Part shown: positions 1-10,178 of the stretch, in pieces
Layout: each line of letters opens with the position of its first letter
Numbering within the stretch: the first letter of the stretch is position 1
Source of the DNA: Labia minor
Taxonomy: Eukaryota; Arthropoda; Insecta; Dermaptera; Spongiphoridae
Assembly: GCA_963082975.1 (NCBI GenBank)
Contig: OY720344.1
Location: 6,497,580-6,561,579 of the forward strand
Length of the DNA stretch: 64,000 nucleotides
Direction of reading: 5' to 3'
Made by a program: the position numbers and the translations under genes
The notes under the pieces: model-generated
The model's input: the letters and a program-made list of their open reading frames with translations, nothing else
Told to the model about the DNA's origin: nothing
Database searches by the model: none

Positions 1-920
1 GGTAATTAAATAAATAAATAAATAAATAAATAAATTCAACATAATTTAATTAAAATTTGTGTGTATATATTAATACAATATATTTTTAATTAAAGCGATG
101 AATAATAACGAATGATTTATTTATATAAAAAATAATTCCTTGACAGATTGATTAATGAATTATTTCCCATTTAAAAATGAAAGAAATGAAAAAAAAAGTA
201 AAGAAAGTGCATTTTATATAATCCAGGAAACAATATTTAATAAATATTTAAAGAAACAGAGACAGAATATAAAAAAAAAACTATCGATTTAATATTTACA
301 AATACCAATCATCATTTCAATTAGTGAAGAATTTCTTAAATCAATTATTTATTAGCCTTATTAGGGTATTAGAAAATTTAAATTGAATGAAAAAGCAAAA
401 AAAAAATTATGTAATTAAATGACCATAAACAAACAAAATGTTGAAAGCAAAAAAAAGACAAGGAAGAATTTTAAATTAAAAAGAAAAAAAAATTTTCTGT
501 CAATTTGTATTTTAATATTAGAATAAAATAGAGAAAAAGAAATGATCATTAAATATTCAAAGTCTATGCTTTTACTTACTTATTCTTAAAAAAATTTCCT
601 TCTTCTTTTTCTTTTTCTTTTCTATGAGATACTTTTCATTACAAATTTCTACTCAAGTCTATTCTCCTGTTTAGCATGCAAAAGTTTGAACCTCAACTGT
701 CTAATTGGCTATAAATTGCCAATTAGTCAGCCTATCATCAGCATCAGCATCAGCATCAACATCAGCACGACTAACAAAATGAATTTTTCAATTAGAATAA
801 TGATGACTGAGTAACTCCCCATTAATGCAAATGTAAAATGAAATTTATTTAATTCACACAATCGTCTTTCTCTCTCTCTCTCTTCCTACCCTTCATTAAT
901 AGCTAAATATAATTTTATCA
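1..920. other. AT-rich noncoding DNA
   Basis: No credible coding sequence. It starts with an (AAAT)n run at about 2-36 and has a repeated ATCAGC unit near 735-765 and a CT-rich run near 865-885. The stretch at 690-830 is less AT-biased than its surroundings and holds the palindrome listed at 701-726, so it could be regulatory. Confidence 0.5.
701..726. promoter_or_regulatory. Perfect palindrome with paired homeodomain-type TAATTGG cores
   Basis: CTAATTGGC and GCCAATTAG form 9-bp perfect inverted arms around an 8-base AT loop. TAATTGG is a common homeodomain core, so the arrangement would suit a paired or dimeric site. Function is inference from the motif only; in AT-rich DNA such cores also arise by chance, but the GC-containing arms make chance less likely. 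Confidence 0.3.
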
Positions 921-923
921 TTT

Positions 924-1021
924 GATTTAAATGAAGTTTGGAATGAATATTTAAATAAATATTTTAATTTCAACACACATTCAGGTTTAAAAATTATTAT
1001 TATTATCACATATCTCTAAAT
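924..1021 (+). repeat. Inverted repeat arm 1 (partner at 2192-2288)
   Basis: This roughly 98-bp stretch reappears in reverse complement at 2192-2288, including the (TAA)n run and the flanking segment around GAATGTGTGTTGAAATT. The 1.17-kb spacer holds a LINE reverse transcriptase remnant whose 3' end lies at the second arm. The pair may come from an inverted duplication of the LINE 3' end plus flank, or from a foldback structure. Confidence 0.75.
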
Positions 1022-1562
1022 CTCAGGTGCTTTTTAAGTTAGCCAATGTGGAGAGGTATTATCATCCTTACCCACATGACTTCGATGTTTTCTATTGATG
1101 AAGCAATTTGCGTACGATATGACAGGTTTGAAATATTTTTTTTTGTGTGTGTGTATATAAGAATAAGCATATCCCAGAACAACTTTCGTGCTTTTCATAA
1201 CATCTGGTCGGTTGTATTTTATTATGTTGCTGTTATTATTGTTGTTAACCGTAATTGAATCCTAGTTTTTTGTGTATTAATTTGGCGATTTGAGTTGATT
1301 TTGTCTTCCTAAATATACAATTTTTAGTTTGGAGTACCCTATCTTGTATAGCAATCATAAAACCCTCTGTTATTTAAATAAAAATGTGTATTATCTAATA
1401 AAAAAATAAATAAAATAAAATTCATAATCAATTAATAATTTCATAATTGGAATGGATTTTATTTATTATTTTTTTATTTGTATTTATATATTTAATAAAT
1501 TCAATATAATTTAAATATTTATAAATTTATTCAAACGAAATCCAATTGGAAAAAAAATCAAG

Positions 1563-2195
1563 TATTAGGTTACGCGGACGATTAAAATATAATAGGAAAC
1601 TCGATAAATTCAATTAAAGATAGAGTAGAAAAATTAATTGAAGCAGGAAAATAGAAAGGTGGGACTTGAAATTAATAGTGATAAGGCAAAATATTTAGTA
1701 GTAGAGAGTAATAGCAATAACACACAAAATTTTAACATACCATATAATACGTAGAATTTATAAAAATTTAAATACATAGATTCCATAATCACGAGGGATA
1801 ATGATATTGGAGAAAAATTTTAAATCGAGGTTGTTATCTCATTAATTTTTTTATGAAAGGGAATTAAAATTAAAATATATAAAAAATATATATGCCGGTT
1901 GTATTATATGGATGTGAGGCGTAGTCTATGACCTTTGGAGACGAGAGTAGATTTAGAGAATTTGAGAATAGGATTCTTAGCAGCATTTATGGACAGAAAA
2001 AAGATGATGTCACCGGGGAATGGTGAAGTCTACATAACGAGGAATCATATTATCTCTATGCATCTCTAGATATAGTTTGTGTTATAAAACGAAGAAGGTG
2101 GCTAGAAAGGGAGAGGTATGTCTGACAAAAAATATATTTGTGGAGAGACTGATTGGAAAACGTCCGATTGGAAGAGACCGATTTATCCAATTTAG
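1563..2195 (+). pseudogene. Non-LTR retrotransposon reverse transcriptase, C-terminal remnant
   Basis: Translating with frame changes gives recognisable LINE reverse transcriptase pieces in order: GYADD (the catalytic YADD box) near 1567-1581, a stretch reading EINSDKAKYLVVES near 1670-1710, VVLYGCEA near 1895-1920, then RFREFENRILSSIYGQKKDD and GKRPIG near the end. These match the usual order of catalytic box, thumb and C-terminal region in endonuclease/RT LINEs. Several stops and frameshifts interrupt it and the N-terminal endonuclease and early RT are missing, so it is dead. The (TAA)n run right after the last motif may be the element's 3' tail. It is clearly different from the intact LINE at 32.8-37.4 kb. 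The clade is not certain; an RTE, CR1 or I-like source is possible. Confidence 0.75.
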
Positions 2196-2288
2196 AGATA
2201 TGTGATAATAATAATAATTTTTAAACCTGAATGTGTGTTGAAATTAAAATATTTATTTAAATATTCATTCCAAACTTCATTTAAATCC
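2192..2288 (-). repeat. Inverted repeat arm 2 (partner at 924-1021)
   Basis: Reverse complement of 924-1021, starting at the end of the LINE remnant and running through a (TAA)n tract into AT-rich sequence. Confidence 0.75.
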
Positions 2289-2474
2289 ATCCCCTTGCCA
2301 CTTTCTGCTATAATATAATTCTATTCATAATTTACTTTTATGACCAGATTTTTGTGTAACGGCACTTGTCCCGGAAAACAGGTAAAATTGGTTAACCCAC
2401 TTTAGAGAGGGAACAAGTCATAAACATGTAATTTATAACAACTCTGTAGAAAATTTCTTTATGAATTTGCTTGA

Positions 2475-2765
2475 GGGCTCCATTGGGTGTGTGGGTAGCG
2501 AACCTGCCTCACATTCACATAGTCCCGGGTTCAAATTCCGGGCCTGGCAAGGGAATTTCCCTAGGTGGGGTCTATGGGACGGAGTCAACCCAGCCTCCGG
2601 GATCAACATTGGGAAGCTACTTGATAAAAAGTAGCGCCTCCGATCAAGAAAATCAAGGTAAAGGTTGATAGGACTCGTTCTACTGATCATAGGACACCTC
2701 ATTGATATAACCGACTTGATAGGTGTTGTCCTTGCGTAGGACGTACAAAGTCAGAGGTTTTTTTT
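2475..2765 (+). mobile_element. tRNA-derived SINE, full copy 1
   Basis: The 5' part is tRNA-like. It has a D-arm-like GGGTAGCGAACC, an anticodon-region TGCCTCACATTC that resembles tRNA-Val(CAC), and a B-box/T-arm region with GGGTTCAAATTCC (the T stem pairs better in the other copies). A non-tRNA body of about 200 bp follows and the copy ends in a T run that could stop RNA polymerase III. Other copies are at 5629, 5957, 43576 (-), 49157 (-) and 63849. The family resemblance to tRNA-Val is my reading, not a search result. Confidence 0.85.
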
Positions 2766-3457
2766 ATGAATTTCCTTCCATAAAATGAAGAATTTGTGAC
2801 AAAATCTTCCATTGTCCAGAGTCTCCCTCCTGGTCTCCTCTATTAATCTAATCCATACTAGTCTTGTAAATAATTTAAACTGACCTATATTTTCCTTTAT
2901 ATTTTTTTTCTCATAAGAAAATTAAGCAAAAAGAAAAAAAAAAAGAAAATGAAATAATTATATTCAATAGTGACTATAATTTTAATCAAAACTATTAACC
3001 ATTTTCTGGAATTGTTTTAATTCGTAAAGAGCAATTCATTGGAATTCTAAGTAAAATAATTGTCTCCTAGAATAAAAACCACCAATGTCATCATCATTCT
3101 TATGCTGCTATTCTTCTATTTTTAATAGTAAAAGTGTGGTGGAAAGATTTTTTTTTTGTCCAATCGTGTTTGAAAATCAATTTCAAACAGACCACCAACA
3201 GACAGACAAAAACAAATCACTTTCAAAAAATAAAATAATAATAATAATAATAATAATAAAATGAAAGAGATAGGATTTATTATTAAAAATAAGATACATT
3301 TTTCTCATTTATAGTACTTTTTTACTTTTATTTATTTTTTTTTTTAATTGATATTTTTTTTATTTTCAATAAAAAATCAATAATCTATATGTAGAAAAAT
3401 TTAAAAAAAATGTTATTAATAAATGAATTTACCTTGATGATAAAAAAAAACTAAATA
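2766..3457. other. AT-rich noncoding DNA
   Basis: No gene seen. Contains a (TAA)n microsatellite at about 3234-3259 and poly-A/poly-T runs. The bases before 3458 are the landing site of a mariner element. Confidence 0.5.
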
Positions 3458-4012
3458 TTAGGTTGGCAACTAAGTCATTGCCGTTTTTTTTAAAAAAATC
3501 AAAGACAATTTTTTCATGGAACTAAATAACTTTATTCTGTTATGTATTGCCCATTTTGATCAATGACCTTTTGCCATCTTTCAGGCAGCATTTCGATTAT
3601 TGCTTTGATTAGGTCGTCATCAACTTCAACAGGACGACCAGAGTGTTTTTCATCTTTAGGTGAAAAATCCCCAGAACGAAATTTGGCAAACCAATTTTGA
3701 CACTGCAGTTCCTTTAAGATTTCGTCGCCATAAACAACATATATCTTTTTATGAGCTTAAGATGCGTTTTTCCCTTTGCGGAAATAAAAAAGCAAAATAT
3801 GACGAAAATGTGTTCCTTTTGATCTTCCATTTTTCAACGAACGTCAAACAAAATCTACGGAACCGATCAAAAAACTTTTTTTACTGATTGACAGCTGAAT
3901 TGCCAACTATCAAATACCAAAATGTGTTTTACATTTGGACTACATCGGTAAACCTAAAAATTCAACTGAAGTCATCTATGAATGTAATCGGCAATGACTT
4001 AGTTGCCAATAA
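3458..4012 (-). mobile_element. Internally deleted mariner element
   Basis: Inverted termini share TTGGCAACTAAGTCATTGCC at both ends, with TA at the borders as expected of mariner. On the minus strand the N-terminal part of a mariner transposase is readable (NWFAKFRSGDF, then HSGRPVEVDDDLIKA). It passes in the same frame straight into the C-terminal end of a mariner transposase (LPERWQKVIDQNGQYI). The whole catalytic DDD core is gone, so the element can move only in trans. The right end is slightly degenerate. TIR type and protein resemble the cecropia/mellifera mariners; that subfamily call is tentative. Confidence 0.85.
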
Positions 4013-4032
4013 CTTTTTATTTATTTCTTTTT

Positions 4033-4615
4033 ACTATCTCGCCAGAGATAGTATTACGATCACAAAAATTTTGGGTGTCGAGATTTTGATGTTTTTATAC
4101 GTTTTGAAGGTTCCTGAATCATTTTCACTAAGGTTGAGAAAAATGTCTGTGTGTGTGTATGTATGTAGATAAGATTATTCAAAAACCGTTTGAGCTAGAA
4201 TCATGAAATTTGGTAAACGGGCATTATTCTAAATTCGTAGTTTTCTTTTGAGAAATGTAGCTCAACCGGAAGAGGGCCATTACCTACCACGTTTTGATTT
4301 TTTTCCTCTAAAGTGACTGTCAAAATAAAGATATATGTTTGATAGTTTTTCCACATGATTGAAAATTGTATAAAACTGCTATATATAGAATTTCAGCATG
4401 AATGAATCACTGAAAGTACCGGAATTAATTTTTTAACACTGCAAATCACGCGCCAACACGTGACGTGGTGCCATCAACAAAGAGCCAAACATGCGCGGAT
4501 TTAATAAATATTATTTATTAATTTTAATTTATAATTAATTAAATTTAATTTAAATATAATATATGTTAATTAATCCAATTCAAATTTGCGAGATAGTCGA
4601 GTAGAGACACTCCAG
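4033..4615 (+). mobile_element. MITE-A, full copy
   Basis: Defines the family well. It starts ACTATCTCGCCAGAGATAGT and ends with GCGAGATAGTC then GAGTAGAGACACTCCAG, so it has 10-bp inverted termini (ACTATCTCGC/GCGAGATAGT) plus a short conserved tail. Inside are a conserved CTGCTATATATAGAATTTCAG segment and a CACGTGACGTGGTGCC segment. No ORF. Begins 20 bp after the mariner element. Confidence 0.85.
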
Positions 4616-4651
<36 letters not shown>

Positions 4652-5628
4652 TTAAAACATGAATAAAATGTACTTAACGTGATCTCTATCTCTTAATTAT
4701 AAATACAAATACTCTCTACACTTGTGAACTTAATAAACAATTAAATTAAGAATAAAGAAAAAGTATATATATTTTTATATATTTTTTTCCTCTGATAAAA
4801 AGAAATTAAATTTTATTAATCCGGAATATAGAATGTGTGGGAATCTGGGATGAGTCATGTCAATCTTAAAAGATAATAAATAAATAAATAATACAAATTG
4901 ATAGAATGTATATACTATATACCTTATATATATATATATATATATAAAAATGGATATCACGTATCAGAGTGATTGCCATTACGACAAATTAACGTTTAAC
5001 GTTTAAAACAACAAAAACAGGGATTGGATTAAATAATAATAATAATAATAATAATTAATTAACTTTTCTAACTTTTCACGTAAACACTTGAAGGTGTTGC
5101 AAAATTTTAATGTTTTTTTTAAATTATTAACACTTAAATTGTAGTTTGAATAAGTTTATTATTAATATTATGATTACGATATAATATAATTTTATAATAA
5201 TATTCATAATTAACATTAATTATATTTAGTCATATGATTTGTAACTTTTTATTATTTGTTCACATTATCATTTATAAATTTTGAATTTTAATAAAGTTAT
5301 CTTTTTAGGTAGGTATTTACAGTGTACGAAAAAATGGCTCTGCAATCATCTATAGTTGAGAAATAAACAACAAATCAATAAATAAGGTTAAGGTGAATTT
5401 TTTATTTCTTCTTTTTTTTAAAGTATTATTATATTCTTTAAAATAAAGATTGGAATTCAATGAATTTATTCAATTAAAAAATTAATAGCACCATTGCCAT
5501 CGCCCGATAACAGTGCCACTTCCTGGCATTTACATTTTTCAGTTCACTCTACTAACATAAGGACAAATCTTTTTAATATAAGAATCATATCTTTTATGAT
5601 ATTCTTGTATTATTATTATTATTATTAT
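4616..5628. other. AT-rich DNA with (TA)n and (TAA)n tracts
   Basis: (TA)n at about 4617-4650 and 4926-4946, (TAA)n at about 5032-5055, and a (TAT)n run just before the SINE at 5629. The stretch 5370-5500 weakly resembles 9270-9400, suggesting an old repeat. No gene seen. Confidence 0.45.
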
Positions 5629-5780
5629 ATGGCGCCATTGGGTGTGTGGGTAGCGAACCAGCCTCACATTCACATGGTCCCGGATTCAAGTCCCGGGCCT
5701 GTCAAGGGAATTTCCCTAGCTGGGGTCTTTGGGACGGAGTCAACCCAGCCTCCGGGAACAACATTAGGGAAAAGCTTGGA
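5629..5780 (+). mobile_element. tRNA-derived SINE, 3'-truncated copy
   Basis: Same tRNA-like head as copy 1 (GGGTGTGTGGGTAGCGAACC, then GATTCAAGTCCCGGG). It stops about 150 bp in and runs directly into repeat R7. It is inserted in a (TAT)n run. Confidence 0.85.
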
Positions 5781-5945
5781 ATCCAAGAAAACAAAAAACT
5801 ATACCTTATATTTATTATAGAAGAAATGATAAATGTATAATAAAACCAATAATAAAATCGAGCATATAAGAGAGACAGAATTAGGTAGATTTTTTAAAGT
5901 AGCACCAAAAGTATAATTCTATTCATGGATTATTACTAACTAATA
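5781..5945 (+). repeat. Repeat R7, copy 1
   Basis: About 160 bp nearly the same as 63508-63662, in the same orientation. Shared segments include ACTATACCTTATATTTATTA and ATAAAATCGAGCAT. In both places a SINE lies close by, so R7 may be part of a larger unit. No coding potential. Confidence 0.75.
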
Positions 5946-5956
5946 ATTTAATACTA

Positions 5957-6242
5957 AAATGGTGTCACAGGGTAGAGGCAGCATAGTTAGCTCACATTCT
6001 CGTGGTTCTTGGTTCAAGTCCCGGGCCTGGCAAGGGAATTTCCCTAGCTGGGGTCTATTGGACGGAGTCAACCCAGCTCCGGGAACAACATTGGGGAAAA
6101 GCTTTTTGATAGCGCCTCCGATCAAGAAAATCAAGGTAAAGGTTGAGAGGACTCGTTCTACTGATAATAGGACACCTCATTGATATAACCAGCTTGATAG
6201 GCGTTGTCCTTGCGTAAGACGTACAAAGTCAGAGGTTTTTTT
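5957..6242 (+). mobile_element. tRNA-derived SINE, full copy 2
   Basis: Head diverged (GGGTAGAGGCAGCATAGTTA) but keeps GGTTCAAGTCCCGGG and the complete body, ending GTCAGAGG followed by a T run and (TTA)n. Confidence 0.85.
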
Positions 6243-6876
6243 ATTATTATTATTAATTATTGTCTCTTTTTTTTCTAAATTAAATTTTTGTAGAATCTTA
6301 TAGTAATAATTGTGTTTAAAATTGAGAAAATTATATTGAAAAAATTATTTTACTAAATAACGATAATAATAATAATAATAATAATAATAAGATGATTTAA
6401 AATAAAATCAATTCTTTAAAATGTAAAACTTTCTATTCATGGTGACGATGCTTCTTTCGTAGAGATATAGTTGGAGTAGTATAGTTGAAAAAAAATTGTA
6501 CCTTATTATAAAAAGCAGTAAAAGAGTGTTGGTTAGGGAGTGTGTGTGTAAAAAAGAAACATAGAGAGGAGGAGGTGAAGAAGAAGAAGAAAAAGAGTCT
6601 TTTATCTTTTCATCACCTCTTCTGAATTAACAAAACAACCAAAAATAGATTCTTTTACTTTGACCATCATGTACGATGGACATTTCTATCTCCCTCTCTT
6701 TCTCTCTCTATTTCTGTTTTATAAAGTGTAAAAAAGAACTAAAGAATAGAAATGTTGTCATATGTCTGGTTCGTTATCAACAAATTTTCAATGAACTCCT
6801 GTCAAAATGACTAGAGAATTTGTTTGTTGCGTGATAAAGGCAATAATAGAATCTAATCGAAATGTTCAACATTTTG
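6243..6876. other. AT-rich noncoding DNA
   Basis: (TAA)n at about 6364-6390 and a GAA-rich run near 6565-6600. No gene seen. Confidence 0.45.
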
Positions 6877-7455
6877 ACTATCTCGTCTGAGATAGTATTG
6901 TGATCACGAAAATTTTCGATGTTAAGATTTTGATGTTTTTATACGTTTAGAAGGTTCCTGGATCATTTTCACTAAGGTTGAGAAAAATGTATATGTGTAT
7001 ATGTATGTAACCAAGATTACGCAAAAACGGTTTGAGCTATAAGGATCAAATTTGGTATACGGGCATTATTCAAAATTCGTAGTTTTCTATCAAATTTAAC
7101 CGGTAGAGGGTCATTACCTACAACGTTTTGATTTTTTTTCTTCTAAAGTGACCGTAAAAATAAAGATATATGTTTGATAGTTTTTCACATAATTAAAAAT
7201 TGTATAAAACTGCTATATATAGAATTTCAGCTTGATTGAATAGCTGAAAGTACCAGAATTAATTTTTTAACACTGCAAATCTCACGCGCCAACACGTGAC
7301 GTGGTGCCATCAAAAAAGAGCCAAACATGCACTGGTTTAATAAATATTATTTATTAATTTTAATTTATAATTGAATTAATTTAATTTAATTTAAATCAAT
7401 ATATGTTATTTAATCCAATTCAAATTTGCGAGATAGTCGAGTGGAGACACTCCAG
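6877..7455 (+). mobile_element. MITE-A, full copy
   Basis: Starts ACTATCTCGTCTGAGATAGT, ends GTGGAGACACTCCAG. Same internal order as the copy at 4033. Confidence 0.85.
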
Positions 7456-8191
7456 ATTTCTTTTTATTATTTAGTTGATATAAGTATCTATTGTTTATGC
7501 AAGCTAGTTTTTAGTTTTGTTTACATATTTAGTTAAACATTTACATAAAGAACAACAATAAATTTTCCAAATCTTATCAAGGGTGTAAATAGTCCAATTT
7601 TAACACTTCATCATTAACATTAATAATCTTAAAAACTTAAAATAATGTTAATCCAAAAATAATAAATTTCAATATATAATTAATTTAATTTAATTTAACT
7701 TAACCATAAACATAAATCAATCAAATAATTCTAATATATATATATATGTAGTTAAATAAATAAATACTCGTAGCCATTCATTAGTGATAGTGATAGATTT
7801 GTTTCTTTTCATGGTTAACATTATAAAACCACCAGCAATGGTTCTTTTTAATTAACGCTCTGTTCCTATTTTTATTTTTATTTTTTTTTTATATTTCTTC
7901 TTCTTCCTTTTAAAACGACAAGTGTCTTGGCAGACACTCTCATTTCTTGTATGTTGTATGATATTTGTTTTAATGAAGGTGAGACTGCTTTAATCCATGT
8001 TTTCTCTCTCTTTCTCTCTTTGTATTTATTTTATTTTTGTATCACTCATTCAAAATGAAACTAATTAAGCTTTGTAAGGAATAGAAACATTTCATTGAAA
8101 CTGCATTGCACAAGTAATAGATTCCTTTCATTTAGGTTAATTTGCCAATCTACGTTTAGAAAAAATACTAAAATTAAATAATATACTAATA
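7456..8191. other. AT-rich noncoding DNA
   Basis: No gene or clear repeat seen apart from a short (TA)n near 7737-7748 and CT-rich runs near 8004-8020. Confidence 0.4.
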
Positions 8192-8780
8192 TACGAGATT
8201 TGTTAAAAAGAAAGTGAATTTTGAATTATTTCGAAAAGTATTTATTTATTCATCAATATCCATTTTCGCCTCTTTAAAGTAATTCAGATATAATGCACTT
8301 AGGCCAGCGCTGCTTCCAATCGTCGAAGAACTTCCGAAATGCACTTTTCGGTATGGCCAGCAACTCGTTCTTCCAATTTTAACTCATCAATTATGAGAAG
8401 ACACTTTCCTTTATTGTACTCTTCAGTTTTCTTCAGGAAAAAGTCGCAGGGAGCCATATCTGTAGAATATGGTGTTTGAGACATGATTACGGTGTTGTTT
8501 TTGGGAATACCAGAGTCAACATTTTAAGCATTTTATTCCATTTTTTACACAATATTTATACAAATTCTTTGACACATTTTTTTTAAGTAAAACATCGAAA
8601 AACTCCCTATAAGTAACCAACTTTTTCAGTTGTCAAAACAGACTACTAATCCAAAATGGATGATAATGTCAACTTATGAAAAACATATGTGTACCAACAT
8701 AACAAAAAAAAATCGATAATCGAATGTATACAGCCCGCGAAAATTCAAAATTCACCTTTTCTTTTGATTCCACCTCTTAT
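8192..8780 (-). mobile_element. Deleted Tc1/mariner element with transposase 3' end
   Basis: Imperfect inverted termini (TTAAAAAGAAAGTGAATTTT on the left; the right end matches it in reverse). The minus strand encodes a degenerate C-terminal transposase piece, PYSTDMAPCDFF, at about 8299-8484, which matches the PYSPDLAPCDFF catalytic-domain motif seen better at 51697-51957. The N-terminal half is absent. The same family occurs at 38633-39960 and 51510-52086. Confidence 0.8.
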
Positions 8781-9874
8781 AATCAAATTATATATATATA
8801 TATATATATATATTATATTTAACATATAAGAACCGGAATATTAATTGTATTCTAGCAAAGATTTTCAAAACATTAGCAATCTCTTCTTAATTCCCCTCCT
8901 CCCTCCCCCCCCCCCATATATTATATCTACTAATCATTAACGTATTGTTTGTTTGTTTTTATTAATCGTTTAATTTCATTTTTTCTATTTCTTTCTATTT
9001 GCTTCTTTTTCTTAAGTTTGAATCGAATACATCAATAAACACAACGAGAACAAAAGATTAAAAAGATTTTTACACTAAAATGGAAAATAAGAAGAAAAAG
9101 TTTAACAATAATAATTCTTCAAATATAACGGACATTGTATTCGACAGAAAAAGATGAAAAGGAAAATCAAATATACAATATAAGAAATAATAATTGTTAA
9201 AGGATTAAGTGAGTATGCGAATTGATTGAACAAAAAAAAACCTTATAATAATAATAATAATAACAAATAAATAAATAGTTAAGGTGAATTTTTTTCTTTC
9301 TTTGATTTTTTAGTGTTGTTATATTCTTTGAAATAAATATGAAAAAAATATTGAAAATGTATTTACTGAAATTATTCGATTAAAAAATTAATGGTAACAA
9401 AAATATAATTCCAAGTAAATTAAGAAAAATGATAAAAGTATATAAAATAGACGATGTATCATTCCAATTTGCATAATTACGTGGTTGTTGATGCTTTTGT
9501 TGTTGTAGTTGTTGTTGTTGTTGCTGTTACAAAGACATCAAATGGTTGTATCGTGCTTATCGTATCTTGATAGTTCGTGAGCCGCCGCCTCTCGTTAAGA
9601 AAGTGGTTTTTTTTTATTTTATTTTATTTATTTATTTTTTTTTTTTTTATAAATCTATTCACTTTCATATATTTATAAACTCTTAATACTTAAATACAAA
9701 TTCACTTTTTTATATGTTCATTGAATATATATATATAGTCGTGCACATTGGAGGTTTTGAATGGATTGAGTTTGATGAAATATCAGTTATATAAAATTAA
9801 TAAAATTGATATTTAATATTTTTGGTAGTACTCTGGTTATTTCAAGTAGAAAATAATAGTTAATTTATTGAATA

Positions 9875-9911
<37 letters not shown>
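8781..9911. other. AT-rich noncoding DNA
   Basis: (TA)n at about 8789-8812, a C run near 8903-8916, (GTT)n at about 9488-9526 and a long (ATT)n ending at 9910. A short GC-richer patch at 9560-9605 follows the (GTT)n. No gene seen. Confidence 0.4.
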
Positions 9912-10178
9912 GAGAGCGCAAAAAAAGGCTGTTTTTTTTTAGCAAAAAAATGCAAAAAAAGGCAAAAAATGTAAAAAAAATTGCAAAAAATGGCAAAAAA
10001 GCTCGAAAAAGGCGATTTTTTTAAAAAGTCGCGGAATGCCAAAAAGAGCCAAAAAATGCGAAAAAGGCGTTTTTTTAAATCTAGCAGTGTTTGATTTTTA
10101 TAGATCGGTGGAGATCTATAAAAAAAATCTTGAAAAAACTCAAATTTTCAAAAAGGCGAATGCCTTTTTTGCGCTCTC
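9912..10178. mobile_element. Small inverted-repeat element, 267 bp
   Basis: Ends GAGAGCGCAAAAAAAGGC and GCCTTTTTTGCGCTCTC are inverted, with TA on both sides inside an (ATT)n run. The interior is built of A-rich blocks alternating with short GCC/GGC pieces. No ORF. Only one copy in the window; superfamily unknown. Confidence 0.7.

Noticed and set aside
2475..2550. Functional tRNA gene
   Set aside because: The head resembles tRNA-Val but the acceptor stem is not formed, and the same sequence with a 200-bp body recurs six times, so it is a SINE.
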